Shown piece by piece: positions 46,821-55,770 of a DNA stretch of 64,000 bases (position 1 is its first letter; each line of letters opens with the position of its first letter). The stretch lies in NCBI RefSeq assembly GCF_014639875.1, contig NZ_BMGD01000003.1:744001-808000 (forward strand), read 5' to 3'. A program made the translations under genes and the position numbers. The DNA comes from Blastomonas aquatica (lineage in GTDB: Bacteria > Pseudomonadota > Alphaproteobacteria > Sphingomonadales > Sphingomonadaceae). Below the pieces are notes generated by a model. It was not told where the DNA came from. It made no database searches and saw only the letters and a list, made by a program, of their open reading frames with translations.

Positions 46821-47627
46821 TCAGTGGACGAAGCGCGCCACGACATCGCGATAGCTGCGTGATACCTTGACCTGAGCCCCCGATTCCAAGACCAGGAAAC
46901 ATTCGCCGTTGGTGTGCGGCTTGACCTGACGGACCAACCCCAGATTGACGATGGTCGAGCGATGAACCCGCTGGAAATTGCGCGGATCCAGCCGCTTTTC
47001 CAGATCCTTCATCGTCTCGCGCAGAATGAGCGAGTTGTCGCCGGTGTAGATGCACATGTAATCGCCGGCAGCATCGATCCGCTCGATGGTATCGACATCG
47101 ACGCGGAAAATCTGCCCGCGATCCTTGATGTTGATCAGCTTTTCATAACGGTTCGAGGCCGAAGCGTCATCGTCTTCGCCCAGATCGAGCGCTTCCATTG
47201 CATCCGGCGCGACTTCGTTGAGCACGTTCATCAATTTATCGGCTTCTTCGCGGCCCTTTTTGTCGCGGATGCGTTCGCGGATGCGGTCTATGGCATCGGC
47301 CAGACGGACATCATCGACGGGCTTGAGCAGATAATCGACAGCCTGGGCTTCGAACGCCTTGACGGCATGTTCGGAGTAAGCGGTGCAGAACACCACCAAA
47401 GGCGGTTCGATGTCCATGATGCCCTTGACGACCGAGAAGCCGTCGAAGCCGGGCATCTGGATGTCGAGGAAGACCAGATCGGGTTTCAGGGTCTTGATCT
47501 TGCGGATTGCCTCGCGCCCGTTAAGGCAGGTGTCGATGATTTCGATGTCGTCAAACTTTTCCAGCCGGAGCTGCATTCCCTGAATGGCGAGTTTCTCGTC
47601 ATCGATCAGGATGGTGCGGATGGTCAT
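46821..47627 (-). CDS. LytTR family response regulator
   Basis: 268 aa. Receiver domain (1-120) with acidic Asp9/Asp10, phospho-acceptor Asp55 in LVFLDIQMPG and Lys in YLLKPVDD. After a linker rich in Asp and Glu (about 135-155) comes a LytTR DNA-binding domain (about 160-268; FQRVHRSTIVNL, SRSYRDVVARF). It is coupled to the histidine kinase gene by an ATGA overlap. Targets unknown; LytTR regulators bind direct repeats not seen in the immediate area. Confidence 0.94.
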   Translation of the reverse strand: MTIRTILIDDEKLAIQGMQLRLEKFDDIEIIDTCLNGREAIRKIKTLKPDLVFLDIQMPGFDGFSVVKGIMDIEPPLVVFCTAYSEHAVKAFEAQAVDYLLKPVDDVRLADAIDRIRERIRDKKGREEADKLMNVLNEVAPDAMEALDLGEDDDASASNRYEKLINIKDRGQIFRVDVDTIERIDAAGDYMCIYTGDNSLILRETMKDLEKRLDPRNFQRVHRSTIVNLGLVRQVKPHTNGECFLVLESGAQVKVSRSYRDVVARFVH

Positions 47628-48721
47628 GCCTGTAGTTGCCTTTGTTCGCGTGTTTCAAACGGAATCTCGATAATCACGCTATAGCCGCCCCCGGGTGATG
47701 ATCGTGTCTCAAACCGGTGATTGTCTTCGTAAGCTTGGGACAGTCTGTCCCGTATGTTCGCCAGCCCGACCCCGGTTGATGCATTGGCCGTCGTGCCTTG
47801 CTTCTTCAATCCGGGCCCTGTGTCGGTTACGGTGATACGCAGCAGGGGTCCGATGAGTTGCGCCGATATCGTGATATCGGCCCCGTCCTCTTTTGGCGTT
47901 ACGGCATATTTTATGGCGTTCTCGACCAGAGGTTGCAAGAGCAGCGACGGCAGCAGTGCATAGGCGGCGTTTGGCTCGATATCGAAATGCGCGCGCAGAC
48001 GCTCCTCGAAACGCATTTTTTCGATGTCGAGATAGAGCTTGAGCGTCTCCACTTCCTGCGCCAGCGTCACCCGCGCGGTGGGTTCGTTGGCCAGCGTATA
48101 GCGCAGGAAAGACGACAGCCGCGAGAGCATCGCGTTGGCAGGCTCGGTCTGCTTTAGCAGTACGAGGGTGGAAATGCTGTTCAGCGTGTTGAACAGGAAA
48201 TGTGGATTGAGCTGATAGCGCAGCATGGCCAGCTGCGCGCTGGTCGCCTGGTTTTCCAGCCGCAACATCTGGTCCTGCTGTTCCTCGATCCTCAGGAAGA
48301 AATTGATCGCATAATACAGCGCGGACCAAGCACCCAGCAGGGTGAGGTCAAGATAGAATGCGCCGAGCAGGATCGCGGTGAAATTGCTGTCGCTGCCGGG
48401 GCGATACAATGTCGCTACCCAGGCGTCGACAAAGGCATAAAGCGCCGACCCCACCAGCAGCACGATCAGGGTTATGCTCCACGTTATCAGCGGTTTGCGG
48501 TCGATCAGCGTCTGGTAGATGACGCCCATCACCAGCGAGATCGAATAGCCGGTGATCGTCGCGATGATAATCGGCACCAAGAACGAGATCGGCTGGCCGT
48601 TGGCGAGGCCCGAAATGCCGCGCAGCGCCAGTGCGCCTGCCCAACCCAAGGTCTGCAGGTTCCAGAAGGCCCGATTCTTGTTGGCAAAGAACGGTGTCGG
48701 CTTGAAGGGCAGCATCGCCAT
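47624..48721 (-). CDS. LytS/AlgZ-type sensor histidine kinase
   Basis: About 365 aa from MAMLPFKP. Four membrane helices (about residues 25-165) with little periplasmic domain. The His_kinase family of LytS: QLNPHFLFNTLNSIS (phospho-acceptor His), then the N-box QPLVENAIKYAV and G-boxes DTGPGLK and TGVGLANIRDRL. It probably senses a membrane or envelope condition and phosphorylates the adjacent LytTR regulator. A longer frame from 48763 is possible. Confidence 0.92.
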   Translation of the reverse strand: MAMLPFKPTPFFANKNRAFWNLQTLGWAGALALRGISGLANGQPISFLVPIIIATITGYSISLVMGVIYQTLIDRKPLITWSITLIVLLVGSALYAFVDAWVATLYRPGSDSNFTAILLGAFYLDLTLLGAWSALYYAINFFLRIEEQQDQMLRLENQATSAQLAMLRYQLNPHFLFNTLNSISTLVLLKQTEPANAMLSRLSSFLRYTLANEPTARVTLAQEVETLKLYLDIEKMRFEERLRAHFDIEPNAAYALLPSLLLQPLVENAIKYAVTPKEDGADITISAQLIGPLLRITVTDTGPGLKKQGTTANASTGVGLANIRDRLSQAYEDNHRFETRSSPGGGYSVIIEIPFETREQRQLQA

Positions 48722-48827
48722 GATGAAACAGGGCTTAGCCCGATTTGTGCCGAGGCCCCACATTTTTTTGCATCATGGTTGCGGCTGGGTTACGCTTTGC
48801 ACCAATCATAATGAGAGGACCTGCCGC

Positions 48828-49442
48828 ATGAGCGAAACTGCAACCATATTGGACCCGGCCCACCGCGCCAAGTTTTCCGCGATGACCGAGGGCACGCAGG
48901 AAGACTGGGCAATTATCGCGAACGAGTATCGTGGATTTGCCACCGGGCTTCCGGACCGCGTGCTCAAGCATCTGCGTCTGCTCGATGGCGATTTCGGCGG
49001 CTTTCCGATCGACCGGATGCAGCACAGCCTGCAGACCGCGACCCGTGCGCACCGCGATGGTCGCGATGAGCAGTATGTCGTGATGGCGCTGCTGCATGAC
49101 ATCGGCGACACGCTGGGCAGCTACAACCATCCCGATGTTGCCGCTGCGATCATCAAGCCGTTCGTTTCGGATGAAATCCACTGGATCTGCGCCAACCACG
49201 GGGCGTTCCAGGGCTATTATTATTTCCATTACATCGGCGGTGACCGCAATATCCGCGACAATTTTCGGGGATCGCCCTATTTCGATGCCTGCGCAGAATT
49301 CTGCGAGAAATACGATCAGGCTGCGTTCGATGCTGACTACCAAAGCGAACCGCTCGAGTTCTTCGAACCGATGCTACGCCGGGTGATGGCCAGGCCGATC
49401 AACTCGATGTACGCAAAGGCGGCAGAAGCACAAGCAGCCTGA
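48828..49442 (+). CDS. HD-domain protein with diiron-oxygenase-like ligands
   Basis: 204 aa from ATG 48828, with AGAGGA upstream. The HD ligand set is H66, H90-D91, H101, H124 and D163, in the order H…HD…H…H…D. A typical HD phosphohydrolase has fewer of these in fixed spacing, while PhnZ and myo-inositol oxygenase use this six-ligand diiron set. The stretch MQHSLQTATRAHRDGRDEQ is similar in style to PhnZ. It may be an oxygenase of unknown substrate. Divergent from the histidine kinase gene; no phn genes nearby. Confidence 0.8.
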   Translation: MSETATILDPAHRAKFSAMTEGTQEDWAIIANEYRGFATGLPDRVLKHLRLLDGDFGGFPIDRMQHSLQTATRAHRDGRDEQYVVMALLHDIGDTLGSYNHPDVAAAIIKPFVSDEIHWICANHGAFQGYYYFHYIGGDRNIRDNFRGSPYFDACAEFCEKYDQAAFDADYQSEPLEFFEPMLRRVMARPINSMYAKAAEAQAA

Positions 49443-49457
49443 CCGGAAGATACGATA

Positions 49458-49489
49458 AGGGTGTCAGCGGCGTGGCCAGCTGACACCCT
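49458..49489 (+). terminator. convergent stem-loop after the HD gene
   Basis: Perfect 11-bp stem AGGGTGTCAGC / GCTGACACCCT with a ten-base loop between two convergent genes. No T-tract in either direction, so it may work as a bidirectional but weak terminator. Confidence 0.5.
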
Positions 49490-49518
49490 CCATCCATAGT
49501 TCGTAAGATTGCGGAACT

Positions 49519-50415
49519 TCAGCGCGCAGAGTTGTCGGCATAAAGCCCGTCAACTGCCTTACTGACCAGCACGTTCACGGCAACACGGCGGTTTTGCGCC
49601 TTGCCTTCCTCTGTCGTGTTGTCCGCGACTGGATCAGCCTCAGCCATTCCGGCCGGGGTCAGCATGCGATACGGCTTCCACTTGCAGGCTTGCTGCAGAT
49701 AATTGATCACGCTGGCCGCGCGCTTTTCGCTGAGCTGTTGGTTGTAATCCTGGTCGCCATCAGCATCGGTATAGCCCACGACCAGCATCAGCGCGTTGTC
49801 CGTCTGTTCCGCCGAGCCTGCAGCGGCACACAATTGCGCCTTCGCCTCGTCGGTCAGCTTGGCCATGTTGGTATCGAAATAGACGTTGGTGGTGGCCTTG
49901 ACGTTATACTGATCGATATCACCCATCCGCCCGCGCAGCGCCTCGGTCGCTGCCGACTGCTCGGCGAACTGCTGTGCCGTTCCGGTGCGGATCATCGACG
50001 CGGTCTTGAAATCGGTATTTTTGAACGTGATCTGGTTGGCGAGCAGAGTATTGCCCGACTGCAGGGTCTTGATCGTCAGCGGCAGTCCGTTGAGCAATGC
50101 GCCGGTATCCAGCGTGGTGCGGCTTCCACCGAAGAGGCCGCCGGTCGCACGCACGCGGGTCTGATCATTCACGTAAAGGACGGTCCTTGCGCCATCTGCC
50201 GTCTGGACTTGAATGCGGTCGTCCTGCCGGGCAGTCAGGACGCCCTTGATCTCGGGGCCCTCGGTCATCGTGGCGGGATCGGGCAGCGCTTCGACCTCAT
50301 TTGCGACATCGGCGCGCAGCGGGGCTGCTTCCTGCGCGACAAGCGCGGTCGATGCAGTCAGGGCCAGAGTGGCCGTGAGGATTTGGACGCTGGATGTGGA
50401 AAGGGGGAAGCGCAT
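49519..50415 (-). CDS. OmpA family outer-membrane protein
   Basis: 298 aa from ATG 50415, preceded by AAGGAG. Signal peptide ending near VAQEA. The N-terminal half (about 50-140) has a repeated beta-rich pattern (GVLTARQDDRIQVQTADGARTV) of unknown fold. The C-terminal OmpA peptidoglycan-binding domain (about 175-285) has VYFDTNMAKLTDEAK, VVGYTDADGD and QNRRVAVNV. It probably links envelope to peptidoglycan. Last gene of the run of envelope genes read leftward from 53.9 kb, with a larger gap (155 bases). Confidence 0.88.
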   Translation of the reverse strand: MRFPLSTSSVQILTATLALTASTALVAQEAAPLRADVANEVEALPDPATMTEGPEIKGVLTARQDDRIQVQTADGARTVLYVNDQTRVRATGGLFGGSRTTLDTGALLNGLPLTIKTLQSGNTLLANQITFKNTDFKTASMIRTGTAQQFAEQSAATEALRGRMGDIDQYNVKATTNVYFDTNMAKLTDEAKAQLCAAAGSAEQTDNALMLVVGYTDADGDQDYNQQLSEKRAASVINYLQQACKWKPYRMLTPAGMAEADPVADNTTEEGKAQNRRVAVNVLVSKAVDGLYADNSAR

Positions 50416-50570
50416 CAAGATACTCCTTCAGAATATGGGAATAAGCCCAATCCCTCCGGAGACAGTCGAAGGCTAATTTATGTTCCCGGCTTCATGTCCA
50501 AAGTGCGGCGAGGCGAAACGAAAGGCACGACAAGCCGACTTGGCAGCCAGTCACGGCGGTGTTCGAACGG

Positions 50571-51599
50571 TCAATCGAGCAGGGGAGGTGCCTCGGCGAG
50601 CAGAGGGGGATACCAGCCCCGCGCATCTTTTTCCGCTGCTGCCAGCTTTCCCATCTCTTCCTCGAACAGTCCGACGCGCTTTTTCCAGCGGTAGTGCGTC
50701 GGAGCGGAGAAAATGCCCTTGCCGCGTTGCTTGCCGTAGCGGGTCCAGAAGCGCACCGCGCCGCCTGGATCATAACCCGCATTGGCCATCAGCCAGATCG
50801 ACAGCCGGTCCGCCTCGATCTCGGTTGCCAGCGTCAGCCGCGCGTTGCGACCCAGCTGCTGCATCAGCCCGCGCTGGATGCCGGCGGCGTTGAGCCGCTT
50901 GCGGTGGTCGAGCAGGTTGTGCGCCATCTCGTGCGCCAGGATCGCTGCCAACTCGTCATCGTCAACCATGAAGCCCAGCATCGCACTGGTGATGCCGACG
51001 ATGTCGCCATCGGCAGATGCACCGTAATCGCCGCTGGGGCGCAGTTCGAAGCGGCTGCGGCAGGCCGGAACGCCGGTCAGGCTGGCATCAAAGGTCTGTC
51101 CTTCACGCACCAGGGTGATCGCAACCGGCGGCGCATCGAGTGCGCTGCGCAGGGTGGTATCTGCCCAGGCGACAGGGCGATAGGCGGCGGGTTGGTCGAT
51201 CGCGGCCAGATCGTCGGGGGCAGGGGCGAATGCGCTGCCGTTGACCGCGATGATCGAGTCATCAATCTGGATGCCTGATTGTGCTGCTTCGCCATCGCTT
51301 ACCAAGGCAAGCACCGCGTAATCGCTGGCAAAGCCGAAGGTCGCACGCGCTGCGTCTGCATCAGGATACTGGCCGATATGATGCAATGTCATGCCGACCG
51401 AATTCTTGGTTGCGCGGCAAAACGGTGCATTGGCGATCGCCAGCCGGGTTCCCACCGTGAGCACCCGCGTATCGGCCGCGCGCAGGGTCGCCAGCCCATC
51501 GTCTGCGCCTGATGCCGGTTCAGCTTTCAGCGCCGGTGTTAATGCCAGGAACGCACTACACACGACCAGCCCGAGGGCAAAGTGCAGTACGGCGCGCAT
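50571..51599 (-). CDS. M48 peptidase with N-terminal PDZ-like domain
   Basis: 342 aa. Signal peptide (residues 1-27, KAEP). A PDZ-like segment (about 92-170; VLALVSDGEAAQSGIQIDDSIIAVNG) precedes the zinc peptidase: HEMAH (His223, Glu224, His227) and EADR (Glu262, Asp264). Two Cys, 61 and 180, could pair. This domain order is the reverse of usual peptidase-then-PDZ arrangement. The gene follows the DsbA-like gene by six bases, suggesting a periplasmic protease cotranscribed with a thiol oxidoreductase. Confidence 0.88.
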   Translation of the reverse strand: MRAVLHFALGLVVCSAFLALTPALKAEPASGADDGLATLRAADTRVLTVGTRLAIANAPFCRATKNSVGMTLHHIGQYPDADAARATFGFASDYAVLALVSDGEAAQSGIQIDDSIIAVNGSAFAPAPDDLAAIDQPAAYRPVAWADTTLRSALDAPPVAITLVREGQTFDASLTGVPACRSRFELRPSGDYGASADGDIVGITSAMLGFMVDDDELAAILAHEMAHNLLDHRKRLNAAGIQRGLMQQLGRNARLTLATEIEADRLSIWLMANAGYDPGGAVRFWTRYGKQRGKGIFSAPTHYRWKKRVGLFEEEMGKLAAAEKDARGWYPPLLAEAPPLLD

Positions 51600-51605
51600 A
51601 TCGGC

Positions 51606-52445
51606 TCAGCCAACCGCCTTCTTGGCGGCGCGGGCTTCATCGATCGCCGATTTCAGCTCGTCATAGCCGACAGCACCGTTGAGCACCTTGTTGCCGACCA
51701 CCCAGCTGGGGGTGCCACTGAATTCGAGCTGCTGGGCAATGCGGATGTTGGCGTCGATCACTTCATCGGCCTGTTTGGTCGCAGCAAAACTGCGGGCAGC
51801 GGCGATATCCAGCCCGGCGGTCTTGGCGGCCTGCTCGATGGTCGCCTGGCTGGGACGGCCCGCGCCGAACATGGCCTTGTAGAATGCGTAATACTTGCCC
51901 TGTTGGGCAGCAGCAAGACCCCAAGCAGCAGCGAGGCGGCTTTCATCCGAAAGGATCGGCAGCTCATGGAACACGATCTTAAGATTCTTGTCTTCGCTCA
52001 CCAAACGCGCCACATCGCTGACACTCTGCCGGCAAAAACCACAGGCAAAATCCGAGTATTCGGCCAGCACGATGTCACCGTCGGGGTTGCCGGCGAACGC
52101 TGCAGCAAAGGGCTTTTCGACCTCGCTGCGCACCGATGCGATCCGGTTGGCGGCCTGCTTGCCCTGCAGCTTCTGGACTGCTTCGGGAATGATCTCAGGG
52201 TTTTCTAGGATATAGGCGCGCACGATCGCTTCGATCGCGGCCTTGTCCTTGGTGTCGAAACCAGCCGCGGTTGCAGCTGCATTCGCATCCTGCGCTGCTT
52301 CGCCACCTGTCGAGGGAATCATGCCGCCGCTCTGCCACATGAAGGTGCCGATCCCGGCTGCGATGGTGAGAAGTACGGCGACGCCCATGAACAGCCAGTT
52401 CCTTGATGATGATGCCTCGCCAGAGGTCGATGTACGTACAGTCAT
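51606..52445 (-). CDS. DsbA/ScsC-like thiol-disulfide protein, membrane-anchored
   Basis: 279 aa from ATG 52445. One N-terminal helix (about residues 17-37) anchors it or acts as an uncleaved signal. A ScsC-like N-terminal segment (AIVRAYILENPEIIPEAV, about 72-90) precedes the thioredoxin-fold DsbA domain, with the active site CGFC at residues 135-138. The cis-Pro loop is FSGTPSWVVGN. It should oxidise or isomerise disulfides in the periplasm, and the N-terminal segment may trimerise it. Coupled to the M48-PDZ gene. Confidence 0.92.
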   Translation of the reverse strand: MTVRTSTSGEASSSRNWLFMGVAVLLTIAAGIGTFMWQSGGMIPSTGGEAAQDANAAATAAGFDTKDKAAIEAIVRAYILENPEIIPEAVQKLQGKQAANRIASVRSEVEKPFAAAFAGNPDGDIVLAEYSDFACGFCRQSVSDVARLVSEDKNLKIVFHELPILSDESRLAAAWGLAAAQQGKYYAFYKAMFGAGRPSQATIEQAAKTAGLDIAAARSFAATKQADEVIDANIRIAQQLEFSGTPSWVVGNKVLNGAVGYDELKSAIDEARAAKKAVG

Positions 52446-52491
52446 GGCGGGGCCTTTAGGTTGAAGATGAAACGCGGAAGGTGGGGTGGGC

Positions 52492-53877
52492 TTACCGGCG
52501 ACGCGACTGCCGTTCAACCGCGTCGCGCGCCAGAATGGCAATATCCTGCGCGCGGATCCAGTCGGCGGCACCCTGGGGCAGTCCGATCATCGCTTCTTCG
52601 GCGCTGCGCAGCGCCAGCGGTGCATTGCCTTGAAGCACATAGCGTTCTGCACTGGCGAGCGCTGCGCGCGGCCTGTCGCCGCGGGTCTCATAGACCACGC
52701 CCAGCTGGTACCACGCGAACGGGTTCGCCGCATCGCGGGCCAGTGCCGCCTTGAGCACGCGCTCGGCCTCGGGCAGGTTGGCAGGATCCTCGCTGGCGAT
52801 CAGCGCATGTCCGTAGACACCCGCGATCAGCGACTGTGCATTCGTATTGGCCACCGCCTTTTGCAGCGGAGCGATCGCCTCTTGCGGCCTGCCCGATTCA
52901 AGCAGGATCTGGCCGTAGATCTCGAGGAAATACGGGTCGTCGGGGGATTCATCAAGGAGCGATCGGGCTGATTCGAGTGCCTTTTCGGGGTACGCGCTCT
53001 TATGCCAGGCATAAGCGCGGGCATACCGGCCGGGCACGCTCAGGTCGGTTTCGGGATAGTCGCGCAATGTTTCAGCCGGGTCGGCAACATAGCCTACCAG
53101 CTTGGCTTTCACCCGCTGGAACCGTGCCTCGATTTCGGGGTCGATCGGGCGGTCGAACGCTGGGTCATTCTCGTAGATTTCCTGCAGCAGCGTGATGCGC
53201 TCGCCCGACAAAGGGTGCGAACGGTTGTAGCTGTCCTCCTGCGGGATCGCGAGCCGGAACTCGAGGTTCTGTAGTCGCTTGAAGAAGTTGATCGAACCTT
53301 TGCCGGTCAATCCGGCTTGTGACAGATACTTCGCACCGGCCACATCGGCCCCGGCTTCCTCGCCGCGGGTGTGTGCCAGAAACTTGCCGAGCGCGGCCTG
53401 TTGTCCGGCACCCATGATTCCCATTCCGGCTTCGCCGGCACCTGCAGCGATCGCAGCAATCCCCAGCAGCAGCGACAGGATGGTGATGTTGGTCGCCTTC
53501 GATGCACTTTCTGACCGGGTGATCGAATGGCCCAATGCGATATGGCCAAGCTCATGGGCGATGACCCCCTGGACCTCGTTCGAATTGCCCGCCGCCTCGA
53601 TCAGCCCGCTATGGATGTAGACGTCCTGCGTTCCTGCAACGAAGGCATTGATGCTGCGATCGTTGATCACCACCACGTTCACGTTTGATGGCAGCAGTCC
53701 TGCGGCCATGATCAGATCGCGCGACATATCGGCGAGCAACGCCTCGGTTTCGGCATCGCGCAGGATCGACTGCGCCGAGACAGGCTGCACGGCGATCACC
53801 GCAATTGCGCAGACGGCCATCGTCCGTGCCGCAAACTGCCTGATCGTCTTGTTCCAGCCTGACGTAACCGTATCCAT
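52492..53877 (-). CDS. BepA-like M48 metallopeptidase with TPR domain
   Basis: 461 aa from ATG 53877. Signal peptide ends near PVSAQ (residue 36). The peptidase motif is HELGHIALGH with His108, Glu109 and His112. Membrane-like helix about residues 124-145 is part of the BepA-type plug. TPR-type helical repeats fill residues about 290-440. BepA degrades stalled LPS-assembly proteins, so this gene begins an envelope quality-control cluster. The next gene starts 46 bases on. Confidence 0.9.
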   Translation of the reverse strand: MDTVTSGWNKTIRQFAARTMAVCAIAVIAVQPVSAQSILRDAETEALLADMSRDLIMAAGLLPSNVNVVVINDRSINAFVAGTQDVYIHSGLIEAAGNSNEVQGVIAHELGHIALGHSITRSESASKATNITILSLLLGIAAIAAGAGEAGMGIMGAGQQAALGKFLAHTRGEEAGADVAGAKYLSQAGLTGKGSINFFKRLQNLEFRLAIPQEDSYNRSHPLSGERITLLQEIYENDPAFDRPIDPEIEARFQRVKAKLVGYVADPAETLRDYPETDLSVPGRYARAYAWHKSAYPEKALESARSLLDESPDDPYFLEIYGQILLESGRPQEAIAPLQKAVANTNAQSLIAGVYGHALIASEDPANLPEAERVLKAALARDAANPFAWYQLGVVYETRGDRPRAALASAERYVLQGNAPLALRSAEEAMIGLPQGAADWIRAQDIAILARDAVERQSRRR

Positions 53878-54043
53878 TGCAACCCGTATTGTTTGGCGAA
53901 CTGTCGCGTCCGATGGCGCTACCCCATGTTGCAAGGGCGATGAACGACATATGAAAACCGGCGGACGATCGGTACAATAGCGCGCCGACAGCGCGAAGGA
54001 CAGTGCCGCCCTCCACAATCGGGCGAAGCGAGCGGATTAGCGT

Positions 54044-55684
54044 TCAAGCGAAGCAGAGCTGGGCCAGAAACTCGCTGCTGGCCCGGCGCAACTCGGTCGC
54101 CTGATTCTGCAAACGGTCTGTTATGGTCCGCATGTCGGCGGCCATGTGCCGGACCTGATCTGCATGGCTGCTCACCTTGCGTGCGGTCTCCTCCATGCTG
54201 CGAGCATCGTTCGCAACCTGGCTGACATGATCATTGATGTTGCAGGTCGCCTTGCCTTGATCGGCGATCACGGACGCAATGTGAACGGCACCTGCGTTCA
54301 CCAGATCGATCTGGTCGACGATCGAGTGGATCGTTGTTTCGGCCAACGTAATCTGCGTTCGGATGCCATCGACGGTGTGCCCCACCGAATTGATCGCACC
54401 GCGTGTCTGCCCGGCGAGCTGTTTGACTTCATGCGCGACCACCGCGAACCCGCGTCCGGCTTCACCGGCGCGAGAGGCCTCAATGGTGGCGTTGAGCGCC
54501 AGCAGATTGGTGTGGGCCGCAATTTCCTCGATCAGATTGGCGATCTGGGATGTCTTTGCGGCCTCCGCCGCCAATGCGCCGATGGCCTCGCTGCCTTCCC
54601 GAGACGATTCGCGCGCCAAGGTTGCGGCGCGGTGCTGTTCATCGATCCGTTGCGCGATCGTGTTGGCCGATGAACTGAGTTGGCTTGCGGCATTTGCAAC
54701 GTTCTGTACGGAGCGGCCGACGTTGCACGCCCGGCTGGTCACCATCGCGGCGCTGGCATCGGTTTCTTCGCCGATTGTACCCAGGGCGTCGGAGCAGTCG
54801 GCCAATCGCGTGAGCGCCTCGCTCAATTTTTCGACCGTTTGCACCACGGATTGTTCGAAATCACCTGCAAGGCTGGCCATTCCAGCCCGCCATTCGGTAG
54901 CATGGCGATTGGCTTGGTCGGCGAGCATTGTTTGGGCCTTCAGATCGAGCTCCGCCTGGCTCTTCAGCTGTTCCTGCTCGCGTTCGAACTGATGTTCACG
55001 CGCCTCGGCCAGTTCGCGCGACTGAATGATGGCGTGCGCAAAAAAGTTCCAGATCAGAATGTTGGTGCGCCATAACGCAAACAGATAGACAAGCAGCAGC
55101 ATGTACAACTCTGCCGGGACGTAGGTGTCGGTCAGTTCGATCGCGAAGACCAGCCCGGCCCCTGATCCGATCAGCCAGATCAGGTTGGTCGTCGGAAGGG
55201 TAAAAGAGCCCATCGCTCCCACCGCAATGTGGGCAACAGCAACCAGCAGCCCCAGCACGCGGATGCCCGGGTCGGGCGACATCAGCATACCCATCGTGAT
55301 CAGCGACCATCCGACCGCCGCGAAGATGATGATCGCGCGCAACCGCAGGTTTAGTGACAGCAGCGCGGGATCGAGATTTTCGTCGTCAACGTGTAACTGC
55401 AACGCTCTGAGATGGATAAAACAGAACGCCGTGACCGCAAGAACGATCATGATCGACCCGGTTATCACCCAGCCCGCGCCGGTGCTACCCAGGCTGAACC
55501 AGGTGACGATCGGCGCGGTGATCGCCACCGATGGAACCAGAGCGACCGAGCCCTTGCTGGCGTGCAGAAACTGGGCAAGCCGGAAGGCGCGGCCCGCTAC
55601 GGAATCTGCGGTCAGATCGGTTCTGACGATGCCCGGCGCAATTCGCGTGTGAACGGATATATCCAGCCACAACTGGCGTGACAT
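54044..55684 (-). CDS. methyl-accepting chemotaxis-type protein with six-helix membrane sensor
   Basis: 546 aa. Six hydrophobic helices (about residues 45-210) are followed directly by a coiled cytoplasmic region and the chemoreceptor signalling hairpin [21 protein letters not shown]…[11 protein letters not shown] (about 395-445). I see no HAMP domain and no periplasmic ligand domain. It probably senses a membrane-related signal. No che genes are nearby. The start, with AAGGAG upstream, gives [12 protein letters not shown]. Ligand and the associated kinase are unknown. Confidence 0.9.
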   Translation of the reverse strand: MSRQLWLDISVHTRIAPGIVRTDLTADSVAGRAFRLAQFLHASKGSVALVPSVAITAPIVTWFSLGSTGAGWVITGSIMIVLAVTAFCFIHLRALQLHVDDENLDPALLSLNLRLRAIIIFAAVGWSLITMGMLMSPDPGIRVLGLLVAVAHIAVGAMGSFTLPTTNLIWLIGSGAGLVFAIELTDTYVPAELYMLLLVYLFALWRTNILIWNFFAHAIIQSRELAEAREHQFEREQEQLKSQAELDLKAQTMLADQANRHATEWRAGMASLAGDFEQSVVQTVEKLSEALTRLADCSDALGTIGEETDASAAMVTSRACNVGRSVQNVANAASQLSSSANTIAQRIDEQHRAATLARESSREGSEAIGALAAEAAKTSQIANLIEEIAAHTNLLALNATIEASRAGEAGRGFAVVAHEVKQLAGQTRGAINSVGHTVDGIRTQITLAETTIHSIVDQIDLVNAGAVHIASVIADQGKATCNINDHVSQVANDARSMEETARKVSSHADQVRHMAADMRTITDRLQNQATELRRASSEFLAQLCFA

Positions 55685-55770
55685 TCGGGCATCTCCTTAA
55701 CCTGATTAATGCCCGCTAGCACTGTCGAGGTTAACAAGAATTTACCAAACCGTATACAATGGCACCACGA

